64,000 nucleotides of DNA from Nocardia neocaledoniensis (GTDB lineage: Bacteria > Actinomycetota > Actinomycetes > Mycobacteriales > Mycobacteriaceae): positions 186,001-250,000 of the forward strand of contig NZ_QGTL01000006.1 in the NCBI RefSeq assembly GCF_003182135.1, in the 5' to 3' direction. The notes below the pieces were generated by a model that was not told where the DNA came from, did not search any database, and saw nothing but the letters and a program-made list of their open reading frames with translations. The translations under genes and the position numbers were made by a program. Position 1 is the first letter of the stretch. Every line of letters starts with the position of its first letter. Of this stretch, positions 1 through 8,478 are shown piece by piece.

Positions 1-1
1 C

Positions 2-304
2 ACCCACGCCGCGCGCGGCACGCTGGGCGGTCGAACGGTGATCGACCTCGAGATCATGTTCGGCTTCTTCGACGGCAGCGACCCGGTGAGCGCGGGCGAC
101 GACTACCGCATCGAGGGGACCGACCAGGTGATCGAGCTGTCCTCACCCGTCGGCTTCGAGTCGTTCGTGAGCACGATCGCGGCCGCGGTGAACGTCGCGA
201 CCGCGGTCGTCGACGCTGCTCCCGGATTCCTCTCCATGGGCGACCTCCCGGTCGCGCGGATCGCCTCGAAGGGCACCCTGCTGGCCGAGGCGGCCCCGGT
301 GTGA
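2..304 (+). CDS. C-terminal part of DapB-like / 2,4-diaminopentanoate dehydrogenase-like oxidoreductase (5' end outside window)
   Basis: The reading frame is open from the first bases of the window to a TGA at 302-304, so about 100 residues of the C-terminal part are present and the nucleotide-binding N-terminus is missing. The tail contains VVDAAPGFLSMGDLPVA, which resembles the C-terminal domain of dihydrodipicolinate-reductase-like NAD(P)H dehydrogenases such as 2,4-diaminopentanoate dehydrogenase, where an AAPGFL..DLP segment ends the catalytic domain. The gene lies 64 bp before an aldehyde dehydrogenase on the same strand, so the two may be co-transcribed in an amine or amino-acid degradation operon. 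The substrate cannot be told from this fragment. A GTG at 38 is in frame but is almost certainly internal. Confidence 0.55.
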   Translation, partial: THAARGTLGGRTVIDLEIMFGFFDGSDPVSAGDDYRIEGTDQVIELSSPVGFESFVSTIAAAVNVATAVVDAAPGFLSMGDLPVARIASKGTLLAEAAPV

Positions 305-368
305 CTCCTCGACCGCGCAGCATCCATCCCTCCGCCTGACCCACCGCGAACGACACAAGGAGATCACC

Positions 369-1805
369 ATGCTCGACCCCAATGACTACAGCGCGAAGAA
401 CCTCGTCAACGGCGAACTCGTCGACGCCGCATCCGGACGGCTGCTCGACGTCCTCGAACCCGCGACCGGTGCGGTTCTGGCCCACGTTCCCGCCAGCGGA
501 CAGGAGGACGTCGAAGCGGCCGTGACCGCTGCCGAGCAGGCGTTCCGCTCGTTCCGGCGCACCACCCCGGGCGAACGTGCCGAGATGCTCCTGGCCCTGG
601 CGTCCAAGATCGAAGAACACGCCGAGCAGATCGCGGTGCTGGAGTCCCGCAACGTCGGCAAACCCCTCCCGGTCGCCCGCGACGAGGTGCCCTTCGCGGT
701 GGACAACCTGCGATTCTTCGCGGGTGCGGCGCGGACGATGGAGGGCCGCGCCGGCGGTGAGTACCTGCGCGGCTACGAGTCCTACGTGCGCCGCGAGCCG
801 ATCGGCATCGTCGCGGGCATCGCACCGTGGAACTACCCGCTGCTCATGGCGACCTGGAAGATCGGTCCGGCCCTGGCGGCCGGGAACTGCAGCATCCTCA
901 AGCCCTCCCGGCAGACCCCACTGACCGCCCTCTACGTCGCCGCGCTCGCGCAGGACATCTTCCCGGCCGGTGTGTTCAACGTGCTGTCGGGGTCGGCGGC
1001 CGACATCGGTGACACCCTGGTCACCGATCGCCGCATCGGCCTGGTCTCGCTGACCGGCGACACCAGCACCGGGCGGCACATCGCCGAGGTGGCCGCGGCC
1101 CACCTCACGCGAACGCATCTCGAGCTGGGTGGCAAGGCGCCGGTCATCGTCCTCGACGATGCCGATCTGGACGCGGTCGTCGCGGGCATCGCCACCGCCG
1201 GGTTCGCCAACAGCGGCCAGGACTGCACCGCGGCGTGTCGGGTGATCGCCACCCCGGGAATCTACGACCGGCTGCTCGAGGCGCTGGTCCCCGCGGTCGA
1301 GGCGATCCGGGTCGGCGATCCCCATACCGACGGCGACATCGACATGGGTCCCGTCATCTCGGCCGCGCACCGGCAGTCCATCCTCGACGTCCTCGCCAAG
1401 ACCGACGGCACCCTCGTGACCGGGGGCAAGGCCCTGCCCGGCGGCGGCTTCTTCCTGGAGCCCACGGTGGTGGCGAACCCGAGCCAGGCGGACGTACTCG
1501 TGCAGACGGAGCAGTTCGGCCCCGTCGTCACCGTGCAGCGTGCGGCCGATATCGACCAGGCCTTCGAGTGGGCGAACGACGTGGAGTTCGGCCTGGCGTC
1601 GTCGATCTGGACACAGAACCTCAACCACGCGGCACGCGCGGCACGCGACCTCGACTTCGGCTGCGTCTGGGTGAACGACCACATGCCCGTCCTCTCGGAG
1701 ATGCCCCACGGTGGGTTCAAGCAGTCCGGATACGGCAAGGACATGTCGATCTACGCGCTCGAGGAGTACACCCGCATCAAGCACGTGATGACCAAGACGG
1801 ACTGA
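369..1805 (+). CDS. NAD(P)-dependent aldehyde dehydrogenase, aminobutyraldehyde/betaine-aldehyde type
   Basis: A 478-residue member of the aldehyde dehydrogenase superfamily with normal family length. It should oxidise an aldehyde to the acid using NAD(P)+ in the cytosol. The PWNYP cofactor motif is near residues 153-157, the general-base glutamate is E252 in LELGGKAP, and the catalytic cysteine is C286 in SGQDCTAACR. The SGQDCTA form is typical of gamma-aminobutyraldehyde and betaine-aldehyde dehydrogenases. The start is ATG 369 with an AAGGAGATC ribosome site just upstream. Neighbours are a PucR-type regulator and a PuuB-like FAD oxidoreductase, which fits polyamine or amino-aldehyde catabolism ending in GABA or a related acid. 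The family call is secure; the substrate is inferred. Confidence 0.9.
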   Translation: MLDPNDYSAKNLVNGELVDAASGRLLDVLEPATGAVLAHVPASGQEDVEAAVTAAEQAFRSFRRTTPGERAEMLLALASKIEEHAEQIAVLESRNVGKPLPVARDEVPFAVDNLRFFAGAARTMEGRAGGEYLRGYESYVRREPIGIVAGIAPWNYPLLMATWKIGPALAAGNCSILKPSRQTPLTALYVAALAQDIFPAGVFNVLSGSAADIGDTLVTDRRIGLVSLTGDTSTGRHIAEVAAAHLTRTHLELGGKAPVIVLDDADLDAVVAGIATAGFANSGQDCTAACRVIATPGIYDRLLEALVPAVEAIRVGDPHTDGDIDMGPVISAAHRQSILDVLAKTDGTLVTGGKALPGGGFFLEPTVVANPSQADVLVQTEQFGPVVTVQRAADIDQAFEWANDVEFGLASSIWTQNLNHAARAARDLDFGCVWVNDHMPVLSEMPHGGFKQSGYGKDMSIYALEEYTRIKHVMTKTD

Positions 1806-1814
1806 CAGCCTCAG

Positions 1815-1985
1815 CTTCGCACGATCGTCGATCGCGACGGCTTCGTCATCCTCGAGGGCCTGCCCGCCCCCGGCCGGTCACGGTACCCGCCGGGGTCGCC
1901 CGGCCTGTGGCAGGTCGACTACCGCGAGCTCGGCGAGTACCCGGGGCTCGACCGACTCGTGCGGCGCGCGTCGACCCGATCGCCG
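1815..1985 (+). pseudogene. possible relic reading frame downstream of the aldehyde dehydrogenase
   Basis: Directly after the aldehyde dehydrogenase stop, the same frame stays open and reads a protein-like stretch beginning LRTIVDRDGFVILEGLP and continuing through WQVDYRELGEYPGLDRLV, then runs into low-information sequence before the next gene. It has no start codon of its own. It may be the leftover of a deleted gene; the DGFVILEGL start recalls non-haem iron dioxygenase N-termini, but the similarity is too short to name a family. It may also be an accident of GC-rich sequence. Confidence 0.22.
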
Positions 1986-2037
1986 GGGCCGGCGGCGCAT
2001 ACTCGTTGTCACGGCGAGCGATGGAGGTTCCTGGACA

Positions 2038-3276
2038 ATGACCGTGGAGTTCGGCGAACTGTGGCCCGCGCCCTCCGACCGGGTGCGCGAGCTCTTCCGC
2101 GATGTCGCCGAGACCATGCTCGCCAGGCACAAGGAGATCCTGGCCGACATGGAGGAGGCGGCGCTCCGGGATCCCCGTTACCTGGAGATCTCCCAGGACC
2201 CCGTGCTGGCCGAGGCCAGCGACCGCGTCGGGGTCTTCACCCTCAAGAAGTGGCTGACGTCGAACATCGCCGCACCCGGCGTGCGGGTCCCGCCGGCGGA
2301 CAGTGCGGAGACGCGTACCTACGCGCGCAATGTCGTTCTGCGCGGCCTCACCACCGACGAGGTCACCTCGTGGCGGGCCGGACAGTACGTCGTGTGGCGG
2401 TGGTGGCTGGCCGAATGCTTCAGGGTGGCAGGCGATCTCGAGGAACTCGAGGAGCTCGTGGCGGTCTCCGCCTGCTCGCTGACCACCTCCGTCGACGACG
2501 CCATCGCGGCACTGGCACAACAGGTCGACGATGTCCGCGAAGAATTCGCCGGCGGCGCGCAGCTGCAGCGCTACGCCACCGTCGAATTGCTGCTGCAGGG
2601 TGCCGACATCGCGCCGGCACGCGCCGAGGCCCAGCTGGGATACGCGCTGACCGGCTCGCACATCGGCGCTGTGGTGTGGACGGATTCGGAGCGCGACGCG
2701 CACGCCCTCGAAGCGGTCAGCGAGCAGTTGATGCGGGCCTGCGGCGCGGAGGGTCGACTCACCGTGGTGGCGGGAACCTCCGCGCAGTGGCTGTGGATTC
2801 CGTCGAGAACTGTGCCGCCCGCCGCCGATCTCGAGGAGATGCTCAGTCGGCACCCCCGTGCTCGCGTGGCGCTCGGCCGCGCGGCATCGGGTATCAACGG
2901 ATTCCGGCGAACTCACCTGGACGCCGCGGCGGCGCAACGCCTGCTGTCGCGGCTCCGCTCGAATCTGGCCGTGATCCGTTACGAGGACGTCCAGATGATC
3001 GACTTGATGTCGGCCGATGTCGGACAGCTCGATCAGTTCGTCACCGATGTCCTCGGCAAGTTCGAGGCCGCGAGCCCGGTCCTGCATCAGACGGTGCTCA
3101 CCTACGTCGCGGAAGGCCTCAACCGGTCGAGTACCGCGGATCGGCTGTTCACGCACCGCAACACGATCGACCGGCGTCTCGCCCGTGTCGACGAACTCCT
3201 CCCCCGCCCCTTCGCCGACCGGCCGACCGAAGTAGCGACGGCGTTGATGGTTCTGCGGATTCGCGGCACGGGCTGA
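2038..3276 (+). CDS. PucR/CdaR-type transcriptional regulator
   Basis: A 412-residue regulator. The last ~70 residues hold the PucR-type helix-turn-helix: LTYVAEGLNRSSTADRLFTH followed by RNTIDRRLARVDELL, where the phase-variable helix and the RNTI..RL..V.ELL recognition segment are characteristic. The N-terminal half is a long helical sensory region with no recognisable cofactor motif, and a GGDEF-like degenerate domain may lie in the middle, as in many CdaR relatives. Family members usually activate nearby catabolic operons in response to a pathway metabolite. Here it sits between the aldehyde dehydrogenase and a convergent FAD oxidoreductase, so it probably controls these. The start ATG 2038 follows GGAGG at about 2024-2028. 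Confidence 0.8.
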   Translation: MTVEFGELWPAPSDRVRELFRDVAETMLARHKEILADMEEAALRDPRYLEISQDPVLAEASDRVGVFTLKKWLTSNIAAPGVRVPPADSAETRTYARNVVLRGLTTDEVTSWRAGQYVVWRWWLAECFRVAGDLEELEELVAVSACSLTTSVDDAIAALAQQVDDVREEFAGGAQLQRYATVELLLQGADIAPARAEAQLGYALTGSHIGAVVWTDSERDAHALEAVSEQLMRACGAEGRLTVVAGTSAQWLWIPSRTVPPAADLEEMLSRHPRARVALGRAASGINGFRRTHLDAAAAQRLLSRLRSNLAVIRYEDVQMIDLMSADVGQLDQFVTDVLGKFEAASPVLHQTVLTYVAEGLNRSSTADRLFTHRNTIDRRLARVDELLPRPFADRPTEVATALMVLRIRGTG

Positions 3277-3309
3277 CCGCCGCCCGCCCGCGACGGCGGG
3301 GTCGCCCCG

Positions 3310-3334
3310 CGCTCCAGCTGCCCGAGCTGGAGCG
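3310..3334. terminator. bidirectional terminator hairpin between convergent genes
   Basis: A perfect 10-bp stem, CGCTCCAGCT at 3310-3319 and its complement at 3325-3334, closes a 5-base loop between the ends of the PucR-type gene and the FAD oxidoreductase gene. There is no T-tract, as is usual in high-GC actinobacteria. Confidence 0.6.
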
Positions 3335-3348
3335 GGGGCGCCCTCACG

Positions 3349-4713
3349 TCAGCGCTTCGCGCGTCCTCGGCGACGCAGCTGCCGCCGCGCCAGCGCCTTG
3401 CTGCCACTGAAGAAGTCGTTCATCCGGTCCAGGCTCCAGACGAGCCGCAGCACGAACGGGTTCATGACCAGGTCCATCGATGCCGGGTACTTCGGGGCGT
3501 CCGACCAGATGCCCGCGAGGTCCTCCGGCATCTCGTCGTCGACGATGTAGTCGGCGAGCATCTTGCCCACATACGGAACCTGACACAGGCCGTGGCCGTT
3601 GCAGGCCATCGAGTAGTAGACGTTGTTGCCCACCTGGCCCGCGACGGACAGCCAGTCCGCGCTGATGCCGATCCAACCGCCCCACGCCTGCGCGATGGAC
3701 ACGTCGGCCAGCGTCGGGAACCGGTCGGCCAGGTCAGCCGCCATGTCCTTCACAAGGCTCGGGGACGGAACCCGATCCGGCAGCGGGTAGCCCGGGCCGC
3801 GCTCCGGCCGACGGACCCCACAGACGATGGTGTTGCGCTCGGTGAGCCGGTAGTGGGTCATGACCTGGTGCTGGGTGATGATGCCGGACCGGCTGGTCCA
3901 CTCCAGTTCGGCGAGCCGCTCAGGCGCGATGGGTTCGGTCTCGATCTCGATGACGTACAGCGGCACCGAGAGGTTCTTGGGCGTGATGTCCCATTCGCCG
4001 CCGTAGGCGCTCGTCGCCAGCACCACCTTGTTCGCCCGCACAGTGCCGTTCGGGGTGGTGAGTTCGACGATGCCGCCCGTCCTGCGGACATCGCTCACCG
4101 GGGTTCGCTCGTAGAGCTCGACGGGCGAGTCGAGTACGGCTCGCCGTACACCGCGGGCGAGTTTGCCCGGGTTCAGCATGCCGCCGATGGTCTCTCGCAT
4201 GCCGCCAACGAAGCCGGTCGGAAGGCCGAGCTGCTCACGGTTGCCGACCGTCCCCTGCCCGCCGACAGAGCGCAGAATCGCCGCCTGTGTGCGGACCCTG
4301 AGCATCATGAGCGGGGAGATCGCACCCCACACCAAGCCGTTCGCCACATAGTCGCAGTCGATGTCATGGGTCTTCATGAGATCTTCCACGTAGTGGCCCG
4401 CATGCTCAGCCAGCTTGGCCATCACCGAGAGCTTGCTGCCGGAGAACAAGCCGAGCATCCGCAGGTCCCCGCCCGGCGCCCCGGCGATCTGGCCGCCGTT
4501 GCGCGAGGCCGAGCCGTAGCCGCAGAACTCGGCCTCGAGCAGGACGACCTCCTGGCCGCGCTCGGCGAGGCGCAGGGCGGTCGCCATTCCACCCATGCCG
4601 CCGCCGACGACGGCGATGTCGCAGGTGAGGTCGCCGTCCAAGGCGGGTCGCACATCGTCCGGTCGATCGATCCAACCGGTGAAATTGCTGTACCTGGTGG
4701 CGTCGGTTCTCAT
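3349..4713 (-). CDS. FAD-dependent oxidoreductase, DAO family, PuuB-like
   Basis: A 454-residue D-amino-acid-oxidase-type flavoenzyme. A Rossmann FAD-binding motif GGGMGG lies at residues 37-42 followed by the acidic residue ending LLEAE, and the C-terminal SMACNGHGLCQVPYVGKMLAD segment gives the second FAD contact. This family oxidises C-N bonds of amino acids and amines; gamma-glutamylputrescine oxidase (PuuB) is the member best matched by the company of an aminobutyraldehyde-type dehydrogenase and a PucR-type regulator. The likely product is an aldehyde passed to the dehydrogenase at 369-1805, with hydrogen peroxide as by-product. It is convergent with the regulator gene. The enzyme class is clear; the exact substrate is inferred. 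Confidence 0.82.
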   Translation of the reverse strand: MRTDATRYSNFTGWIDRPDDVRPALDGDLTCDIAVVGGGMGGMATALRLAERGQEVVLLEAEFCGYGSASRNGGQIAGAPGGDLRMLGLFSGSKLSVMAKLAEHAGHYVEDLMKTHDIDCDYVANGLVWGAISPLMMLRVRTQAAILRSVGGQGTVGNREQLGLPTGFVGGMRETIGGMLNPGKLARGVRRAVLDSPVELYERTPVSDVRRTGGIVELTTPNGTVRANKVVLATSAYGGEWDITPKNLSVPLYVIEIETEPIAPERLAELEWTSRSGIITQHQVMTHYRLTERNTIVCGVRRPERGPGYPLPDRVPSPSLVKDMAADLADRFPTLADVSIAQAWGGWIGISADWLSVAGQVGNNVYYSMACNGHGLCQVPYVGKMLADYIVDDEMPEDLAGIWSDAPKYPASMDLVMNPFVLRLVWSLDRMNDFFSGSKALARRQLRRRGRAKR

Positions 4714-5052
4714 GCTTTTCTGATCTCCCTCGAATCGTGGTATGACGGTGCGGTGGAAGCCGCGCTGAGATCACGTAACGGGTCCGTTGTCGGCGCACGA
4801 ACTATTCCTCCACTATGGCCATCCCTTCGCAGGGTCACCATGGTGGAGTCGTGGCATGTTCGCGAGGTTCGCGGTGCACATTGCACACGCGTCCGTTGAC
4901 GATTTGCGTGCAGGTTGGTAGTCCCATGCCTCACGCTGCTGCGCGGAATCTCGTTCGCACAGGAGAACATTCGCTGGGCGAAGTTTCGCCCTGGCCGCGA
5001 CCGGCGTGTCACCTCGGACGTCGGAGTCCGGCCCGAATCGCGTTGTCGCCCA
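4714..5052. other. intergenic region upstream of the FAD oxidoreductase
   Basis: About 340 bp with no reading frame that looks coding on either strand. It must hold the minus-strand promoter of the flavoenzyme gene, and the less GC-rich part around 4730-4830 is the likely place, but no clear operator was recognised. Confidence 0.4.
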
Positions 5053-5163
5053 TCAGTGCCCGGCTTCGCGCTGACGCAGTTCCCTGCGCAGGATCTTGCC
5101 GGTGACCGATTTCAGGATGGCGTCGACGAAGCTCACGTGCCGGATCTTCCTGAAGCCCGGTTC
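5053..5163 (-). pseudogene. 3' remnant of an AMP-binding acyl-CoA ligase gene
   Basis: On the minus strand the last ~36 codons before the stop at 5053-5055 read a segment ending IRHVSFVDAILKSVTGKILRRELRQ split by the usual spacing. The SVTGKILRRELR ending is the C-terminal signature of adenylate-forming acyl-CoA synthetases, including the conserved catalytic lysine of GK(I/L). The sequence upstream is not related to the family, so only the last tenth of such a gene survives. It is probably a deletion scar from rearrangement next to the element junction. Confidence 0.62.
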
Positions 5164-5199
5164 CTGTTCACGCTCTCGTCCGTCTTGCCGCACGCCGAG

Positions 5200-5239
5200 A
5201 TCGACACGCCCGCAGCGGGTATCGCGCGGGCGTGTCGAT
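5200..5239. terminator. strong inverted repeat / terminator-like hairpin
   Basis: A perfect 14-bp stem, ATCGACACGCCCGC at 5200-5213 and its complement at 5226-5239, with a 12-base loop. No T-tract follows. The rest of 5240-5607 shows no convincing gene. The hairpin may terminate transcription entering the debris region from either side. Confidence 0.45.
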
Positions 5240-5607
5240 GTGGCTGCGTCAGCTCGCGCCGCCTCGCCCGCTTCGGTCGAAGCGGTGGCGGCTGCGCGCT
5301 GCCCTGGTGGACTGGTCGACTTGGCGAGAGACACCCTGCCGACATCCTCATCCAGCCAGAACCCGAATCCTCGACCTCGATGAAGCTGTCGAGGTCAGCA
5401 CCGAACGACGACGACGTCGCCCGTGCCGACACAACCGCGGGCCGCGCACTCCCCCGCCACCCGGAACACGACATCCTTCGCTCCCTTCGCCGCCGTCGCC
5501 TCGGCGCGCGAATCGAGCGACATTCCCGCCTGACTCCCGGCAACGAAACATGCCTCAGCACTGCCGGCGTGGGAGTTCAGGTCGTCGCGGCCACGGTGGC
5601 GAGGTAC

Positions 5608-6222
5608 TCAGGCCATCATGCTCAGCAGCCCCAGATCCTCGGCCAGTGCGCCGTCCTGCCCGAGCGCGATGAAATCGGCCTCGACATCAGCGCGGGCCAG
5701 CTTGCCCGCCCGCACCGCTCGATAGCGCACATAGGACCAGAGGAAGACGTCGAGGTTGTCGAAACGGGTCCCACCCTCGAGCACGTCCTCCTCGTGGAAC
5801 CACACCGCGACCTGACCGTTGGTGAGGACGACGTAGAGATTGCCGCCGCCGTCGGCGCCGAGGGAGAACACGTCCTCGTCGGTGAGTTCGGTGGTGTAGT
5901 CGCCATCGAGAATAGTGCAGTCGTTGCCGGCGAAGTCGAACGCGTAGGACCAGTCGAAGATGTCGAGGAACTGTGGCAGCCCGCCGGAGCGGACCCGGCG
6001 ATCGAACGCCGCCAGTGCCGCGGCATCGGCAGGAGCCAGCTTCTCGAGAAACGGCGCGACCGAACGGGTTTCGGCGGGAATGGCGACCAGTTCGGCGTCA
6101 GGGAACCAGCGGGCGAGGTCGGCATCGAGGCCGCGATCGGTGTAGCCGACGAGATCGGCGAGGGTGAGCGTCACGCCCGGATTGTAGAAACAGCGTCCGA
6201 CATCCGCGCGCCGCATCGGCAT
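5608..6222 (-). CDS. hypothetical protein, possibly SMI1/KNR4 (SUKH)-like
   Basis: A 204-residue soluble acidic protein that I do not recognise with confidence. The order of elements, an N-terminal helical part, then FLDIFDWSYAFDF, a beta-rich centre with GADGGGNLYVVLTNGQVAVWFHE and a C-terminal helical part, recalls SUKH/SMI1-KNR4 proteins, which often act as immunity proteins. That link is weak. There is no signal peptide or membrane segment. It is flanked by gene debris and by the putative element junction, so it could be chromosomal or a leftover of an older insertion. The start ATG at 6222 is chosen because it gives the longest plausible frame; the second methionine lies two codons downstream. 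Confidence 0.55.
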   Translation of the reverse strand: MPMRRADVGRCFYNPGVTLTLADLVGYTDRGLDADLARWFPDAELVAIPAETRSVAPFLEKLAPADAAALAAFDRRVRSGGLPQFLDIFDWSYAFDFAGNDCTILDGDYTTELTDEDVFSLGADGGGNLYVVLTNGQVAVWFHEEDVLEGGTRFDNLDVFLWSYVRYRAVRAGKLARADVEADFIALGQDGALAEDLGLLSMMA

Positions 6223-6393
6223 CCGCCCTCACAGGTCGAGACTGTGGCTGTGGCAACGGGATACATCCGCGGCGCCTGCGGTTTCAGCTCGGATGATCAC
6301 GGAAACCAGCTCGTAGACCACTTGTGGCGAGTTGCCCGCTGTGACCGTTTTGCGGGTGACGAGCCGGTACACACGGTGATCTGTTGTGACGAC

Positions 6394-6431
6394 AGCGGCC
6401 CCGCCCCAGATTTCTCCGGAGCGGGGCCGCT
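6394..6431 (-). terminator. rho-independent-type terminator of the truncated host gene
   Basis: A perfect 11-bp stem, AGCGGCCCCGC at 6394-6404 and its complement at 6421-6431, with a 16-base loop. It lies 46 bases past the stop codon of the minus-strand gene remnant at 6477. A second, imperfect hairpin occupies about 6435-6461. Confidence 0.65.
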
Positions 6432-6476
6432 GATGAAAAGTGCAGCTAACAGCTACTTTTCACACACTCGACAGTC

Positions 6477-6545
6477 CTACTTCTGCGCGGCCTTGTACTC
6501 GCGACGACGGCGGTGCAGGATCGGCTCGATATAGCCACCGTGCAT
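6477..6545 (-). CDS. 3' end of an unidentified minus-strand gene (candidate attL-side host gene end)
   Basis: The minus-strand frame ending at the TAG at 6477-6479 codes for GGYIEPILHRRRREYKAAQK, a basic tail that looks like a genuine protein C-terminus and is followed by a strong terminator. The frame can be extended upstream, but beyond about 6550 it no longer looks like protein and runs into the integrase region. The simplest reading is that an element has inserted in or near the 3' end of a host gene, and that this is the replaced 3' end on the attL side. The gene family was not recognised. An alternative is a complete 22-residue ORF from ATG 6545. Confidence 0.35.
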   Translation of the reverse strand: MHGGYIEPILHRRRREYKAAQK

Positions 6546-6642
6546 CAATCTCTGTCCTGACCTGGACTTGTTCCCGCACGACGGTCGACTTGTGACCGTT
6601 TTGTGGACGTTTTGGGCCCGGGGCCCGCAGATTCACCGATCC

Positions 6643-7983
6643 TCACCGCGCATCAGCCAGATCGACAACCCGACGCTCGTCCGGAACGTAGTGCCGTGCC
6701 GTCACCGGAGAATCCACCTCGTGGCCGAGGATCAGCCGAGCAGCCGGCAAGCCGTACTTTTCCGCCACCCGGGTCGCACGGGTCGAGCGCAGCGTCCTGG
6801 GCGTGGACCACCGCAGGCCGGTGCTCTTCACGATCTTGCTCCACGTCAGCGACATCTGCTCCGACCTGACCACCTTTCCCGTTCGCGACGGAAGAACCAA
6901 CCGGTGCCCAGGTGCCGCGGCGATCCTTCGGCGCCGCAGCATCGCCATGCACGCGGGACCTGCTTTGATCGTCCGCATCGACCTCGCGGTCTTGGTGAAC
7001 GGCTGCCGAAATGCCACGCACACCACGTCCTCGTCATCGTAGCGCGGCCAGCCTCGCGGGTAGACGATCTCATCGTCATCGAGGTTGTAGCGATCGACGA
7101 TGCTCTTGACCTGATGTGCCCTGAGTTCTGTGTCGATGATGGTTCCCGCGACTGTCACCTCGCATCGGTCGTAGTCGACGTCCTCGTCCAGCCGCACCGC
7201 CAGCGCTTCGCCGGGACGAGCAGCGAGTTCATAGGCAAGGAGCGTGAAGTCCAGGTATCGCTGCTCATACCATCGGCCGGCATTGCGACGCGGGAAGTAG
7301 GCCCGCTCCGCCTGCCAGTACTCGTCCATCTCGTCCGCACTGAACGGACGCGGCTCATCTGAGAAGTACGGATTGGCATTGCCGATCCCACGACGGTTGA
7401 CGGGCGCTTGCGTGCGGCCGGCGCCGTTCCGTGCCACGCTGCTCACCGGGTTGTCATCACGAAGTCCGTCGTCGACCAACAGCTGGAACGCGTTGCGAAG
7501 AATCGACTTCTGCCTGTTTCTCTTGTACGCAGTCCCGTTCATCTGTTCCAGGTGGATCCGGACATGGAACGGCCTGGTCTCCAACGCCTTCATCTTCCCC
7601 AGCACCGAACCGGCAATCGTGATCTTGCCGTCGTCACCACGCCCCTTCGTCGCGGGATTGATCTCGCGCCGATAGTGTTTGGCATTCTGAGGCCGCTTCG
7701 TGACGTCGCGCTCGTAGCGGCGAAGCCACACTTCACACAGCTCCGCCACGGTTACGTTCGCGCTGTACGTACCGATCAGCCCGGCCCGCGGCTTCCATTG
7801 TGCGATACGGTTTTTCAGATTCGCGCGAGCTCTCGGTTTGGTCTTTCCCGAGGCGTGAACCTTCGACGGCCCCCCATACGGCTCCCCCACCAGGCAGTGG
7901 ATCTGGAACGTGTTGCGCTCCGCGTTCCACTTCGGCTCACTGAACTTTCCCGGGACCCCAGGCGCCAGTTCGATCTGGGACAT
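6643..7983 (-). CDS. tyrosine site-specific integrase of the mobile element
   Basis: A 446-residue tyrosine recombinase of phage/ICE integrase type. It should catalyse integration and excision by attP x attB recombination. An N-terminal arm-binding and core-binding region covers residues ~1-200 and the catalytic domain follows. Catalytic residues are visible: R256 (AARPGE), K331 (FTKTAR), R399 in TPRTLRSTRAT, H421 (LGHE) and nucleophile Y432 (ARHYV). The usual first histidine of HxxR is arginine (R396). The gene points towards the left junction at ~6480-6640 and has an excisionase-like gene upstream, the normal order for an actinobacterial integrative element. Confidence 0.92.
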   Translation of the reverse strand: MSQIELAPGVPGKFSEPKWNAERNTFQIHCLVGEPYGGPSKVHASGKTKPRARANLKNRIAQWKPRAGLIGTYSANVTVAELCEVWLRRYERDVTKRPQNAKHYRREINPATKGRGDDGKITIAGSVLGKMKALETRPFHVRIHLEQMNGTAYKRNRQKSILRNAFQLLVDDGLRDDNPVSSVARNGAGRTQAPVNRRGIGNANPYFSDEPRPFSADEMDEYWQAERAYFPRRNAGRWYEQRYLDFTLLAYELAARPGEALAVRLDEDVDYDRCEVTVAGTIIDTELRAHQVKSIVDRYNLDDDEIVYPRGWPRYDDEDVVCVAFRQPFTKTARSMRTIKAGPACMAMLRRRRIAAAPGHRLVLPSRTGKVVRSEQMSLTWSKIVKSTGLRWSTPRTLRSTRATRVAEKYGLPAARLILGHEVDSPVTARHYVPDERRVVDLADAR

Positions 7984-8127
7984 TCGTCACCGATTTCCAG
8001 ACGTTTTCGTGCGCTTCGGGCTCAGCCATCCTCTTTGACGTCTTGCGCCAGCGTAGGAAGTCCAGGGCGCGTGCGGAAGCCCTGCGACAATAGCTCTCCG
8101 ATAGCTGATTTAGGCAGCACGCGGACC

Positions 8128-8478
8128 CTAATCATCGCCGATCGTGCACTCTTCGATGAAGGCCTGTAGTGCGTCCCACGGATAGAGGACACTGCGGCCA
8201 TACTTCGCATACGCAGGCCCGCTACCACGATTCCGGTCATTGGCGAGCTTACCGACGGTGGTCCTCAGATACTCCGCCGCTTCCCTAGGGGTCGCTAACC
8301 CAGATATGCCAGCTCGACGTTCTGGAGCACCAATCGGTATCGCGGCCGCGGCGTCTGGAGACTCCACTGTCGCAGCGCGGGTTGCGTTGCGATGGCACAT
8401 CAGATCGCACGCACGATCCACGCATCGAAATGCGTCGCTGCTGCCATGTTTCGATGGGCGGGGTCTGCTGGTGGCCAT
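8128..8478 (-). CDS. excisionase-like helix-turn-helix protein
   Basis: A protein of up to 116 residues; the conserved part is the C-terminal half, GLATPREAAEYLRTTVGKLANDR followed by GPAYAKYGRSVLYPWDALQAF, the winged-helix arrangement of MerR/excisionase-type (HTH_17) DNA-binding proteins. The N-terminal ~27 residues are low in information and the true start could be the internal ATG at codon 27. It lies 144 bp upstream of the integrase on the same strand. Such proteins bind attP arms to direct excision or control the integrase gene. Confidence 0.75.
   Translation of the reverse strand: MATSRPRPSKHGSSDAFRCVDRACDLMCHRNATRAATVESPDAAAAIPIGAPERRAGISGLATPREAAEYLRTTVGKLANDRNRGSGPAYAKYGRSVLYPWDALQAFIEECTIGDD

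Noticed and set aside
54..1784. 576-codon open frame antisense to the aldehyde dehydrogenase
   Set aside because: Arg/Gly/Asp-rich shadow of a GC-rich gene with no domain or ribosome site.
3592..4899. 435-codon plus-strand frame across the FAD oxidoreductase
   Set aside because: Complement of a clear flavoenzyme gene; composition is that of an antisense frame.
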